Origin: Phorcus lineatus
Lineage: Eukaryota; Mollusca; Gastropoda; Trochida; Trochidae
Length of the DNA: 64,000 nt
Assembly: GCA_921293015.1 (NCBI GenBank)
Contig: OV121081.1
Span: forward strand, 4,774,001-4,838,000
Direction of reading: 5' to 3'
Within the stretch, counting starts at the first letter, position 1. The number at the start of each line of letters is the position of its first letter. Positions 12,858-26,100 of the stretch are shown one piece after another. The position numbers and the translations under genes are program-made. The notes beneath the pieces are model-generated. The model made no database searches. It was not told the DNA's origin and saw only the letters and a list, made by a program, of their open reading frames with translations.

Positions 12858-14539
12858 CTATTGTCTTTATGTCATCAAAGGCGGGACCAAAATGATCTTA
12901 GTTATATCCCAAATCCTTGGGTTAATTTCATGGTAACACAGAATCAATAAATCCTCAGTTCCTGATCATTTAGCAAATCGGATCAAGTTATTCTTATTTT
13001 CGATATAACTCGAAATTCCCGGCTGGCTATTTATAGAAACACAATGAATCACATGACTTCCTTGTGCGTGACAAAGGAGTTTCTCCTGTATAATGAAGGC
13101 TTTAAATTAACCCAATCTTGACTTCAGGTAAGACCTTATATGTTAATTTGTCTCTCAATATTCTTAAATACTAAAGACGACTGAAATAACTGTTATTTAA
13201 AATGAATACACAGATATGTAGATAGGACATTCAGATAAGTCAGTGACCTACATCTTTTTGTGTGTACTACTGTTGTAATCTACCATCTATGCATTGTTTC
13301 AGTAGCATTCTTGAACGCCGTCATTGTGTAATAAAGAAGTTATCCATCCATACATATATCATTGTCTTTCTTACCATATATGGATCAAAAACAACAAAAT
13401 TTGTGGAAGTTTAAGTGGATTTAATTTATTTCTATACAAAAAAGTTGATCATGAAGATATGAATAATAAAAACATCTTTGTAGCATTTTGTAATATTCTT
13501 GAAACCTCTTCGCTACGTTTATATCAAACATTTATATAATAATCTTACAATCATATTTAATTCTCTGCAATTCATACTACGCGTAAATGTGCCTCAGCTT
13601 ATACAGATTAACATATATATACTACATTATAATAATCCATTTGTCTAATGTGACCCAAATGGTTAATTATTTCTGTTACTGTTGACATTGTCATAAATTA
13701 AATTAATATTCTAATTCTGATTGGAATTGAATATACATAGGATTAAGTTCAATAGGTACTCACCATCTGTTGTTAATATCAATTGGATAGGCATATTCGT
13801 TCAACGTTAATTGAAGTAAATCTGTACTATATCCATGTTAAATAGATTATCCAAACATCAATTAATACACAGGGAATAAATACAAAGATATACAATATCA
13901 TTAAAAGTAAAAAAAATTGATAAAAGGTGATAACATCAGACACTCAATCATTTATAATCGTACATGTATCTAAATCTTCACGTAGGAATAATCGATGCAG
14001 TGATTCCAAATATTTGAAATTTATGTCACATTTTATTACATTTTCAAGTGAAGTTTAAGCGCTTTAAAAAAAATTTAATGTTATTTTCTGTGAAATCAAT
14101 TCTTTTTGACTCGTGTTCTAATATTTTCAATTTCTACACCAACAGATCACCTGCAACACAAGATCGGGGACTCGAGGATTTAAGATTTGACCAAATATTA
14201 AGAAAATATTTTAAAGTCAAAGAGACAAATGGATATTTCAGCTGCAAATAAAGCAAATTTCTTTTAACAGACATGTTCATTTCAAGACCGCGCACATGCA
14301 AACACAGAGGGGATACCTACTCTTTGAACAGGGCTAAGTCTGTATACATATGGTAAAAGCAGGGTTGTCTCTACTGAATCTGTAAATGCAGGTGACCCAA
14401 CAAGTACTCGATGTGGACATATCAGGGGAGGGTCGGAAATATCTCTTATAAGTCAGTGTGTAATTCATGACTGAATCAATGACTAAATTCTTTAGGTTAC
14501 CACAACAATTGCTTCAGCCCTCGCATTGGACGTCCTGTC
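12858..14539. other. Intergenic spacer between genes B and A
   Basis: AT-rich sequence without convincing coding potential on either strand; short open frames here have no recognisable motif. It should contain the gene B promoter and any missing upstream exon, and the 3' untranslated region of gene A. A minus-strand AATAAA lies at 14037-14032, about 500 bases after the gene A stop. Confidence 0.6.
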
Positions 14540-15813
14540 TCAGCCTGGACCCACGTCATCGTTAAGATCTAAAATACAAATCAAGATTTGTCATTAGCAT
14601 AATTAGAAATAAGCCATACGTAAATCAATTACTATACAACATTGAGCGTAACAGTATATTGCTGCAGATGGATCTTTGGAAAATATAACCAAATATGTTA
14701 CAAACTTATGTAAATAAAATCATGTACATACGTTGTGAATTTGTCAAAATAACAGAAAGTTACTGCATAAATGATGGTGAGATATCCAAAGTTGTTATTG
14801 TTTTTATGTTACACAACAGTTAATATTTCAAACTCCTGTTTCATCAGCGTGTTGTATCTGCAGATATTCTAGAATACTAACATATTTAACGACAAATGCC
14901 GCCTATACGTATCGGCGACCACTGGTTATTCATGGCTAAACATATCAGTATCATATCAGTATCCATATCAGGAAGGAATTCGAAGCCTAATCACGATCCT
15001 CTCTTCTGCGTACTGTAAACATATTTTGAGTTAGAGTCATTTCATTGGCTAATTGAAAATAATGACAAGATATAACGATAAGTGTCAGGGTACTGCAGGA
15101 CCTCTGGAAATGCTAATACGCTGATGAAGCAGGATGGCAATGTTGTGAAAATGTACTGTGAGTAACTTACCAAATCGTTCCACCATTCTACATTTTGAAT
15201 CCGTGCCCCGCTCTTTCATACTTTCAAACAAAATCCTGACGCTGTAACATACATAAAAGAGTTTTTCATTCAAAAGAGCTAAAAAAGCATTCTTTGTTTG
15301 GTCAAAAAGAATTTTGAACTGAACCATATAAATGAAAACAAGTGAGAACTATGATATGACATTTATGAGAAATATATATATAATCCCATTATTTGAATTT
15401 GTGTTCCCTGTTTTGTTTATTTTGTCCTGTTCTAACTTTAAATGGCTTCATAATCATCACATCTAACTTGGCGCTAACTAATAGTGTCAAATAATTTTTT
15501 TATGATTTCATATTCGTCTTTTACATTCTTTAAAATACCACCGAATAACCCTTTAACGTGCTTAATAATATACGTTTTTGCATAATATACTTTGCCAGCT
15601 GAAGGTGAGACATAAATCAAGTTTGACTATACAAACCTCTGATCATCGTCTTTTTTTATCAAACAGGACCTCCGTTTTTTAATATATTCCTGTTCAATTT
15701 TGTTGGAATCATTCTCAGAATACCGGTGCCATCTTTCCTTATCGTCTTTCCATCTCCAGGCCCATCTTGGCTCTTTAACTGTCCCGCGGGGAAAATATTC
15801 ACTATTAAGTTGA
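14540..15813 (-). other. Gene A WWE domain, last three exons
   Basis: Exon 15813-15637: W-A-W-R-W-K-D-D-K-E-R-W-H-R-Y, then an IEQEYIKKRRSCLI segment. Exon 15241-15171: SVRILFESMKERGTD and CRMVERF, the second half of a WWE. Exon 14568-14540 adds nine residues (DLNDDVGPG) and the stop. The 5' phase of 15813 fits the AG left by exon 17779-17706, which is the main reason for extending the gene past the TGA at 17702-17704. Confidence 0.75.
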
Positions 15814-18800
15814 CTGTTGAAAGCACATGTGGTATACATTTATAGTTATTTAGGCAAAATTTTAACAAGGTAATACCTGATGTGATCGATACAAGTTCTA
15901 TTAACTGAGTCCTAATCTGGAGTGGAAGTTTAACAGCCGTATCTTTTTATATCTATATATACTCGTATAATGCATTTTTTTCATACATAAAATGAGGAAA
16001 CCATAATTACATGTACACGCTTTTAAAACAAGTTGTGAGATATAAGACTAAACAGGCATACCTTAATTTAAAGTTTGTTTTACACTGTTTTTGAAAAGTA
16101 TCTTTTAATTCTATTAATCTTTTATGATTAATACTCATAATCTCATAAAAGTGATTTAGGAAGCAAGAGCGACTTTGATACCAACTCATTCACAGGATAA
16201 AAAATGATAGTAATGAATATAACAAACATGATATTCTATTTACAACTAGCCAACTTTAATCGAGTTTATTGCCGATAGATTGCTCAAGTAAGACGACACA
16301 GAAACAGTGTTTGTGGCAAAGGTAATATCAGCAACTTTCTCGAAATGTTTTACGATATAATTCAGCGAGTATTGAATAGAATACTTAACTCAGTCCCGTT
16401 GAATAACATTTTCTTAAATATCGTGAAAGGCAACAGTATCTAAAATATTCGTATTCTTGTAAATGTTATGAAACGGGACTTGGTTATATCTATATCTTCG
16501 CGACTTGGCTGCAATAGACCGATCCAGTAAGCCCCGCCCCTTCAGGTTTTCGACCTATTGGCGCGTCGCATTTTTGACCTACACTCCTGCATCCCCAAAG
16601 ACATCGACAAGCAATATGGCGCGGTGTCTGCATGACACAGGATTTTGCGTCCAGCCATTTTACGAAGAAATGCAGTAATATGAAGTCAATAAAGTCGATG
16701 ATAATGGTAATAAACTTGAACAAAGGGTCCTTTCGTTCGGAAATATAAATCGGAGACAGCATACATGCATGTACCTGACTCATATCGGAGATGTTTCAAT
16801 AGAATAATGAGAGTGTATATCATGCTCGGTTTGTTTACGTAAATAAAAGTGTATTTTTGGGGGAATTCCAAGGAAGAATTTTTACAGTACTGTACAATTA
16901 GTTAACTTATTTCATGTCAACATCTAGTCCAGTCCGTGTTGGTATAAATTGGCAGTGCACGCACACATTATTATAATCCACAGCTTTTAAGATTTTTTCA
17001 GGGTCATATCTACAGTAAATATTAAAACATCTGAGTCACTTTCCAGAAGTTCTTAGGCATGAAATACCCCTAAAAACATCATCAGCAAATTTATTTGTAT
17101 TCGGTGTCACAACATAGAAGTCAGGACAATTGTCGCGACAGAGCACCTGTTTTCGTGTGATCTAATATGGACATGACAAAAATCTAATTAGCCGTAGTCG
17201 TCGGCAGGATACTCTTACTCAACAAGACATGTGTCGGACATTTCAACATGTTTGTAATTTTTTTTATTGGATATCGATGTGGGGTGTCACGACAAATATT
17301 TATGGTTATCCCCTATTTGAATTTGCCTCATCAGATTATACCTCTATTTGGTGACTTCGTTGATTGTGTTTCTGTTTCAATTTCGGCGATCGTCCCGACC
17401 GGTTGATGAAGACTTTTGAAGCACTCTAAAGGGTCTCTGAATGTCAAAATAATATGCATTGTGCTCATTATTTTAGGGATAGTTAAAAGAATATATGTAT
17501 CTAAATTGTTTTACAGTTTATATTTGTATCTGGCAAGCAGTTTTTATTTTCACATGCTCTCACCCTCAATCATTAAAATCATGTCCACCCTCTTAGAACA
17601 TACAAATATATAGTTATTATAATGTCCTTTTCTGGTTCTTGAGTTAAAGCCTTTATACCATTTCACTTGGTTATGTCATATTATCATAAAAGTGTTATAT
17701 ATCACCTTATGGACACTTCTTTTCGTCCCCCGTTGCTGTATCGGTATGTGCCGATGAATCCATTTTCTTTCCAACGAACCTACAGTTAATTACAAAGTGA
17801 TTTGATATTTAATAAAGGACTATGCGAACTTCCAGCTTTTTTGTTCACACACGGACCTTTTGATAATGGAAAGAGCAAAAAAATCTTAAGGAATCAAAAT
17901 TGGAAACACTCAAGGTGATACATTATTAAATGATTGAATTAAAAAACATTATTAAATGATTGAGTTAAAGCATAAATGGATAACAAAATCAAACACGTAA
18001 AATAATCAGCCAGCTTTCGCTTTTTCTGAGTAAAAGAAGTGGTCAAAGAAGAAGTTTTGGAAATAAAGTCTGTGACTTAATTATCAAATAGAGAAAATAA
18101 ACATATGAAACAACCTTAATCAATCCGCTTTCATTGTTTCTGATGACAACACCAACTCCTTTAAAACCCCCGTCTTCATCCCCGGACTCTGCCTTCCAAT
18201 CTGGTCCTGAAACATTGTTTAATTATTCACGAATGATCCCAGCTCAACACACTTTTATGGATCAGCTTCTTGCTTGTAATAGCATCGAAGAAATTATATC
18301 GAAATGGACCAACAGACCGACACATATATATCTCATTTATCCCGATTGATAACTATCTACAATAATTAAGAATGTTATTTCAATGTTTGAGTCACGGACA
18401 TAGATATAATTGAATAAATAACTAAAAAGTTATGTCAGTGTTAGCGTGTGTTCGTGCGTGAGTGTACATACTGGCATATACAAATATTCAATATACTGAG
18501 ATGCAAAAATTCATATGGAGTCTTTTCTTTCCTTTTATACATTTGACATTCTACATCAGTCCGAGGTGAATACTTATGTAGACTGTCAAATGTATAAAAG
18601 AATACCAAGACGTAGAGGCCAAAAGAGAACGATAAGATAGGGTAAATGAATATTGTATTGTATTAATAGTGATGGATAAGCATACATCAAAAGCATTGAA
18701 TATTAATTATTTTCTTCAACGATTAAGTTTTGATTTGATATTTTTCATTCCATATAGAAATAATGTATGCTTGAAGTCTACATTTGTATTACATTTGAAG

Positions 18801-21800
18801 TATTGTCGAATCAGGGTGTCGAACCCATGAAGGTTTGCTTACCTCTCGTCACTTCGCAGCCAACTTGAATAGACATATCTGATGAAATGTTACGAAACTG
18901 ATCCTTGGCTTCCCACACATCGTAGGCACCATTGACACCAAATCTGTACTTGTTGTAGGAACCGTTGTCCCATTCCACCCATAGATAACCTGTGCAATAT
19001 AATCATACTGATTGTGGGTTCCAGATCGACTAAAATATGAACCAAAACCTATTTTGAAATGACTTAATCTGACTTGAGCTTCCGTCAGTGTACCAACATT
19101 TGAAATATCCGTATATTCCTGTGAGAAATGGCATTATATTTCGCTTATGAATTATGATGGTATACATTCAAAACATCTCACATATCTATCCGAAAGTGCA
19201 AATATGAAAAAAAATCATCACTTCTAGTGCCAAATTAAAATTCAGAACTTCTAATCCAGTGTGTGCGTGTGTGTGTCGAATTAGAAGTGTCATGTACAGT
19301 GTACACGGATGCTACTCATACATAACCTTTCAAAAATGTTCAACTCAATCTTTTCTCCTACCGGCTCTAACCAAGTTCCGAAAGCTACGTGTGACTAATT
19401 GACGCCAATCATTGTTCGGTTTTCGTTCAGAAACGCGACTGATACCTTTAAATTGACACTCTTATGAAATTATATAAACATAGAGATGTTTGGCAGAAGT
19501 GACTCTTTAATTTAGCCTACCTTCAAACATACTGTCACTTAGATAGAGAAGAAATCAAACATTTTTATAATTTGGACCACACTATCTGCAATAGTACAAA
19601 TTATCGTATTTTTTGCCTGAGTCTCTAGCGAGATTCGAACCAACGCCCATAGCCCATAGCGTCAGGCAACATCCCCAGCAATGACTGGAACAGTTAATTA
19701 ACTCGTCAACTGTCAAGGCTAGATAGGCGAGATTTTGTATCATTGCGGATAATGTGATCCAAAATATAAAGTTAAATGTTGAAACCTTCTTTAGATGATC
19801 CAGCTATGCCATGGTTAATAATCGTGCCAGGACCATTGGTGTCTTGGTTCTCCCACATCCAGTCTGGTCCTCGGGTCACTCTAGTTCCAAGGGGATACTT
19901 TATGCTTGGGTGTTCATAGATATTGTCAAAATCATTTGCCGAGGTGTCTGGATTTCCATACCCTTGTTCGCCATCTAGTTTTGCCTTTACTGCCTCCAGT
20001 ACGTGTCTCTGATATTAAATTTATTACAGTTACACGGAGAAAACCGAATTGTAGGTAACAGTTTATAATTTATTCTCAACAGAAAGCATGCGTAACGTAT
20101 GTTAAAAGCAAAGAAAATTCAGAGAAAAAGGAAAACATAGAGACTAGGATAGAAACTGAGAGCAAATGTCAATTAGTAAGAAAAAGATAACTGAAACGTG
20201 ATTTGGTTAAATATCTAGACATGTCGAGATTATTGTTTAGGATATAGGACCACTGTCACCAAAGTCTACTGCCAGTGGCATTTTTGTTAGACAGGTGTTG
20301 AACGTGATATTGAAGAATGACATGAAGTTAAATGACCCTTCTCTGAATGCAATAAAACGTTTTGTGCAGAATGTTAAACGAATCCACTCATTAGTTACGG
20401 TAATCATGTCTTAACACGGCAGATTTAGGAATGTGTTTTGGTGTAGATGAAGTGAGGTGATATGGTGTTTAACGCCGCTTTCAAGAGTATTCCACTGATA
20501 TCGCGGCTTCTAGTATTATTGCAGGGAGAAAACCCGCGACACCATTGTGGCTATGCATTGCGGTGAAACCTGCGAGCATCGGCTGGAACTAGCGAACCAT
20601 GGGTGGTACTGCGCTGAAAATCAGTGTAGCATTGCATCCAAACCTGACTGCTCGTAGAACAGTTCTCTACAACAGACAAAGTTGCCGAGCCCCTGGCGGA
20701 ATTCGAACCACCGACCTCTTGATCCGAAGCCGAACGTGCTAACCACAGATTTCGCTATGTTTGTAATTAACAACTTTTCGGAATGCAACCAGATTTCTCG
20801 AGCGTACAGTTGAAAATGATGCTATCATCAACCACGTTTTCCTCATAAATTTCAACATTTAAGCAGAGAACCCTCACATAAGTCTCAAACGTTGTCAGTC
20901 GAACTCGTGATAAGTAGGTGGTGGTGGTGCTTTATCAGAACCTTTATTCCGAGAAATCGAGGATGATAGTCCCGCCATGAAGACTAAATTCAATGAAATT
21001 ACCTTATCTTCTTCACTAAGTTCAGAAGCAATAGCATCAATAAGCATGTCTGCATGTTCGTTGAAACCGACGTCTCCACTTGGGGGGTTGTCTTGGATGC
21101 ATACAAATAAAGTTCCAATGACAGTCTGGAAAGACACATATAAATGAATAGAGGTGGCCAACTAAACTATTCAACAGCATAACATAGAACAACTTAACAT
21201 AAAAGCTCTGAATACTTTGATTTTTTGTGTTGCTTCGATTATATTAATTGCGTTGACGATTTCCGAAATGTTGAAGTGTATTAACCTTAAACCATTTAAT
21301 CTCGAATATTGTTCTCTAAATATGAACTGGGGTGTATTATCATGTTGTGCATCCACAGTCTCGAATTACTTTTCAAGAGTTACTGAATAATCGTCTTATG
21401 GTGAGACTACAATGAAATATGTAAGACAATTTGTGAAAAACTTAAAGTCTCATACCTGTATTCGCTGGTACGAGCTTAGTTTGTTCCTGTCGTCAATGCC
21501 TTCAACATACACACAAGTTCGTCTTTTTCCAAGAGATTTTAAGAAAACCTGAAAATCAAAGTTTATTGGAACATTTGCGTTCATAACATAGGTTACCGTT
21601 CAGTGAATAATAAGCATGGCTCACTAAAAGCCCTGACCGTGCACCCAAAACCAGTTGACCTATATTTATTAGCAGATGTCTGTTTTCAGTTTTAATTCCT
21701 CGACACTTACCACCGGTCCACCATGACTCATAATTTGTAACTTTTAAATTATGAAAAATTAAATAATGAACCAATGAGAAGATTTTCAGAATAATATGAC

Positions 21801-22384
21801 GCGATGTTTTTGGGGTCTGCTACAGAAACAAAAATATCCCTTACAAAGTTCAAATTAAACTTGATTCCATGGAAACGAAAAACATGTGTTCAGTAAGTCG
21901 GTTATACTGGCGATACTCGAAACCGCAATCTATATCCCACATCCAAAAAGCCGATACAGAAACATGAATGAATAAATCTTTAGTCACATAACACTGTAGT
22001 TGGAGACATACTCTTTACATCGCAACAGTGCATGGAATGCACGAGCTTTTCATAACGTCAACGTTCTGGATATACCGTGTATATGATTCTATCATACCGT
22101 TTGTTTGTATGCTTTATAAAGGGAAGAGAATAGGTTCTTTGTGTTTCACAATATCAGTGAAGTTTCGAGTCAGTCACTGTATAAAGAGAGCGGTGCTTGT
22201 CATACTGGGAACTTTACCTTGTCAGCTTTACCGGCTGGAATCCAGACAATTGGATTAGGAGCACCAGTGTTATCTTTGTCTTCAAGTTGACTCAGAAGGT
22301 TTAAGAGATTTAGTTTTGCCTAAAATGAATTGATGTAACATTGGTAACAACAACAACGACAACAACAAAAACAACAACAACAAC

Positions 22385-22441
<57 letters not shown>

Positions 22442-25400
22442 CCGACTAGAAGATAATTGTACCAAAAGTTGAATTTAAGCCTCCCTCTAAATTTGTTTTT
22501 AATCATTTAATAGTTTTGTATGATTACAACATGCTGCATTGTAATAAATATAGTGTAACACTGTTTGACCACAGGATGATTACGATAATAATTATTTCTA
22601 TATCTGCTTTCATCTTTAAGACAAATTCTTTTAAATTCCTTCTACATATTTACATCCACTTCAGCTTTGTCAGGATCGAGAGTACCCTCAATTTGTGTAG
22701 AGATCTTGCCATCAGTAATGGCAATAATTCTAGGCGGAACCACGTGAACCCCTTTTATGCTGAGAGAGCCACCTGAAACAAACTTCATTAGGTCAACATT
22801 TTTATAAGATGATTTCATACCCAAAAGGATTAATTAACGATCATTGGAGTTATTTTTACATTTCTGGACAAACCATGACTTTACTTTCATCGTGCAGTTT
22901 CATTTTAGTAAATGTATGGGTCATTTTTATGTAATGGACCTAATGAAATCTTTCAATCATTATATAACCTCCGAATCTATTTTGCTCCACAAACAGAACG
23001 ATTAACAGCTTTTGATATTTTTTATCCTTTAAACTACAGTGCTATTTGAGGAAAACATTGTTAGATTGATGATAAAGCTGAGTTGGTTGAGTAGGTTGGT
23101 AAAACCGAACGCAAACGCCTACGATTCTCTTGTCCGTGGATCTATGCATTTCAATTACATAGTAAGCTTATACGTGGCATAAGGAAGTAATGTCAAATAT
23201 ATAGCTTATGTTTTATGGTTTTCATATTTGAAATTTAATCAACCATACCTTGGCCATATAGGGCTTGGAGACACACCAAAATTGCATCTCTCAGCGGGGA
23301 AGTTCCGCCTAACTGGAGGCTTTCTGCAAATGAATCATTTTCATACTTTTAACGTTTATACAAATATAACTCTTATAAAAATTATTCATCATATTCGCAG
23401 TCAAATCAAGGTGTTGCCAGAGAAAATTATAAGCATTGGTCACATTTTGCTGATGACGGCAACGATCAGTCGTTTTATTACAGCAGATAACAAGCTATGG
23501 GGGGTGTCTCAGACGTTTCTGGACAGAATATGATAAGATATCCGAAACACAATCATATTAAAGATTCATTAACAATATTCAACCTATCAATTGCATTTAA
23601 TAGCCAGCTCTTCGATGGAAGCCCCAAACTGTCTACCAAGATGGAGCGAACTGAATGTAGAACTGTGATCAAATATCTGTGTTTGAATATATTCAGTTCA
23701 GACCGTCGACAACGTCATACGGCAGTCGAGGTTTCTATTTAGGGTGAAAGGACAAAAGTGGTTTTCAGTTGGATTTAAGATGTTAGCAAAACGCCGGGCT
23801 AAATGCAAATATGTCAGGTTTAATTATGACGAAATATTAGTCGTTAACTTTCAAAAGTTTCTTCAGTATGCATTGCAGGTCAGAACCGGTTGGGGTATCC
23901 CTCCTATATACAATACCAATTGTCTCCCGGACGGTTCCGTAGTCGTTTGTAAGTGATTGTGCCACTATTGGGTGTCCACCAAACTGTACAACAGCCAGAT
24001 TTTCCTCGATGCCGTGATCAGTCGCAATATCCTCAATCCCTTAAAATATTGAATAAGGAAATACATGCATTTTTTCAGAAATATATGTGCTTTAAATATA
24101 GAATTTCTCTAATTGTTCTTATCTGCTTTTGTTTAAATGTCTAATTAACAATTTTCTGTAGTAATTCTGTTTTGCATTAACGCTTTCGAGATGCAGGTAT
24201 CTATGCTATTACCATCCACTATGCTCAATGCAATTGCTTTCATTTCTTGTAAACCGTCTTCTCCCATACTAGCTGAAGTGTCCAGACAAAACAGCGTATC
24301 CAATGCGTTTGCCCTAGGAGGAGTTTCTTGAAAAGAAGACTCAAGTATTTTATTATCATGATTTAAAAGTCTGATAATTTGTCAGCACAGCAAGCACAAA
24401 CAATTACCAAGCGCCTGAAATTATAAGTTGTCAGATTTATTTAAAGTATATGATCCACAAATTCTTATAATAGGATCGTATTATTTTTTGTATTATTTCC
24501 CCCCGAGTAGTTTTTCCCACAAAATCTCATTTACATGTAGAGTAGTTTCTGTGCTACAGAATCCTGTTTGGTTACAATCATTGTTAAATTAACGACGTTT
24601 CAAACTCTTTGTTCATTGTGTTCTCGTTATCGAGAAACTGGGCTTTCAGACCTGAAACGATATATTTGGATGAAAAGAAGATATCGATTAATATAGCACA
24701 CTTGTGACGGAGGTTAATTGATAAAGTATGATTGATTAACTTATCATTGAAGAGAATGTCATTTTAAAATTTTTAAAATTTCTTCGACAGTATATCAAAT
24801 GGTTTATTTTCACTCAAAATGTTTCCAATGTTCATACCGGCCGACATTGAGTGCATCATCTGGAAGTCGTCCATCATTTGCTGATTTTCCCTGTACTGAT
24901 CCATATCAAATTCTGTAAGAGTCATACGGGTAAACTTAATAGTCAATGCATCTCTTTTTAACAAGGCGTTCTTTAAATCTGTCTAAATCTGTAAGAAGAT
25001 TATGTTCTTATTACAAGTAGTTTTGAGTATCAAATTACAAAGACATCTTACCAACTCCATAGTTCTCAGATGTAACCGTTTTCTTTGGATCTGTCTGGTC
25101 TCTATTTTCTCGATTGTAACCGGTGTTGGTCCCTTGCTGCTGTTCCCGAGATTCAATGTTTTGCTGTGAAGCCGTTCTACTGTTTTCATTTTCTTGATCA
25201 TTACTTCTAAGCTCTTGATTTTCCCTTGATGAACTGTACTGCTTTAAAAGGCCTTTCTCTTTGTCATCTGGATCCTTTTCTTTTGTTTTTTTGCTTTCGG
25301 CTTGAGTCGATGATCCCATTGTCGGTGATGATCCCCTAGTCGCTAACTTTTGGTTTCCGTCTTTGGTTTCAAAATCTTCTCTTTTTTCTTTTAAATTTCT

Positions 25401-26044
25401 AGACGGCGAAGGCTCATCTTTTCCACTGCTACTATTTGAAAACGTTTTCTTATCTTTTGCAGATGGAGGTCCTGTAGAATGTAACTCTGGAGCTTTTGGT
25501 TCCTTAGTTTGCTCTCGCCGGTCAATGCTTTTGGTCACTTGATGACCTTCCTCCTTTCTTGACATTGTTTTAACCTTATCGACGGAGGATGGTCCCGAGG
25601 CTAGTGACGATACTGACAAGTGTTCTTCGAACCTTTGCATTATCATCTTGAGTGATTCCTCCATCTGAATATTTTGCATAGACTGTTCTTGAAACCTTTT
25701 CTCCATCGATGTCCTCTGAGAGTTGAGTGAATTCTCAATTCCCTGAAACTGCCTTTCAGTGTCATCGATGCCTGAAATTACAGATGCTTCTTCATAAATA
25801 TACAAATACTGATTGGATATTATTTTTCTGATATATCTATACAAAAAATGTAACATTATCTCATAAGAGCAAAAGAAAGAGGTTGATATTCTTAAAACCT
25901 CGCCAAAAGAAATTTCCCTTTTCAGGAAGCATACTTTTGTGTGCAAAGGCGCTTAACAAAATTATTAAAATCACCATAAGTAGTAAACTAAGATGTAGTA
26001 GTAGTAGTTGTAGTGTTTGTAGTAGTAGTAGTAGTAGTAGTAGC

Positions 26045-26100
<56 letters not shown>

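Larger units (their letters stand above)
17706..20008 (-). other. Gene A tandem MIB/HERC2 domains
   Basis: First domain: exon 20008-19786 (PLGTRVTRGPDWMWENQD) plus the start of 18989-18843 (WVEWDNGSYNKYRFG). Second: the end of 18989-18843 (VGCEVTRG) plus 18206-18115 (GPDWKAESGDEDGG) and 17779-17706 (VRWKENGFIGTYRYSNGG). The intron between the halves is placed as in gene B. The same comparison with Mind bomb proteins applies: no ZZ, ankyrin or RING. Confidence 0.87.

Noticed and set aside
16090-16195. Third copy of the foldback MITE
   Set aside because: Only a short AAGAGCGACTTTGATACCAA-like block matches the core; arms could not be traced, so it is too weak to call.
20690-20757. A true tRNA gene
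   Set aside because: A and B boxes are present, but there is no acceptor-stem pairing and it continues into a SINE body.
22282-22506. Poly-leucine open frame resembling a membrane segment
   Set aside because: Produced by the TAA/CAA microsatellite; the real exon (22319-22218) uses only a small part of this frame.
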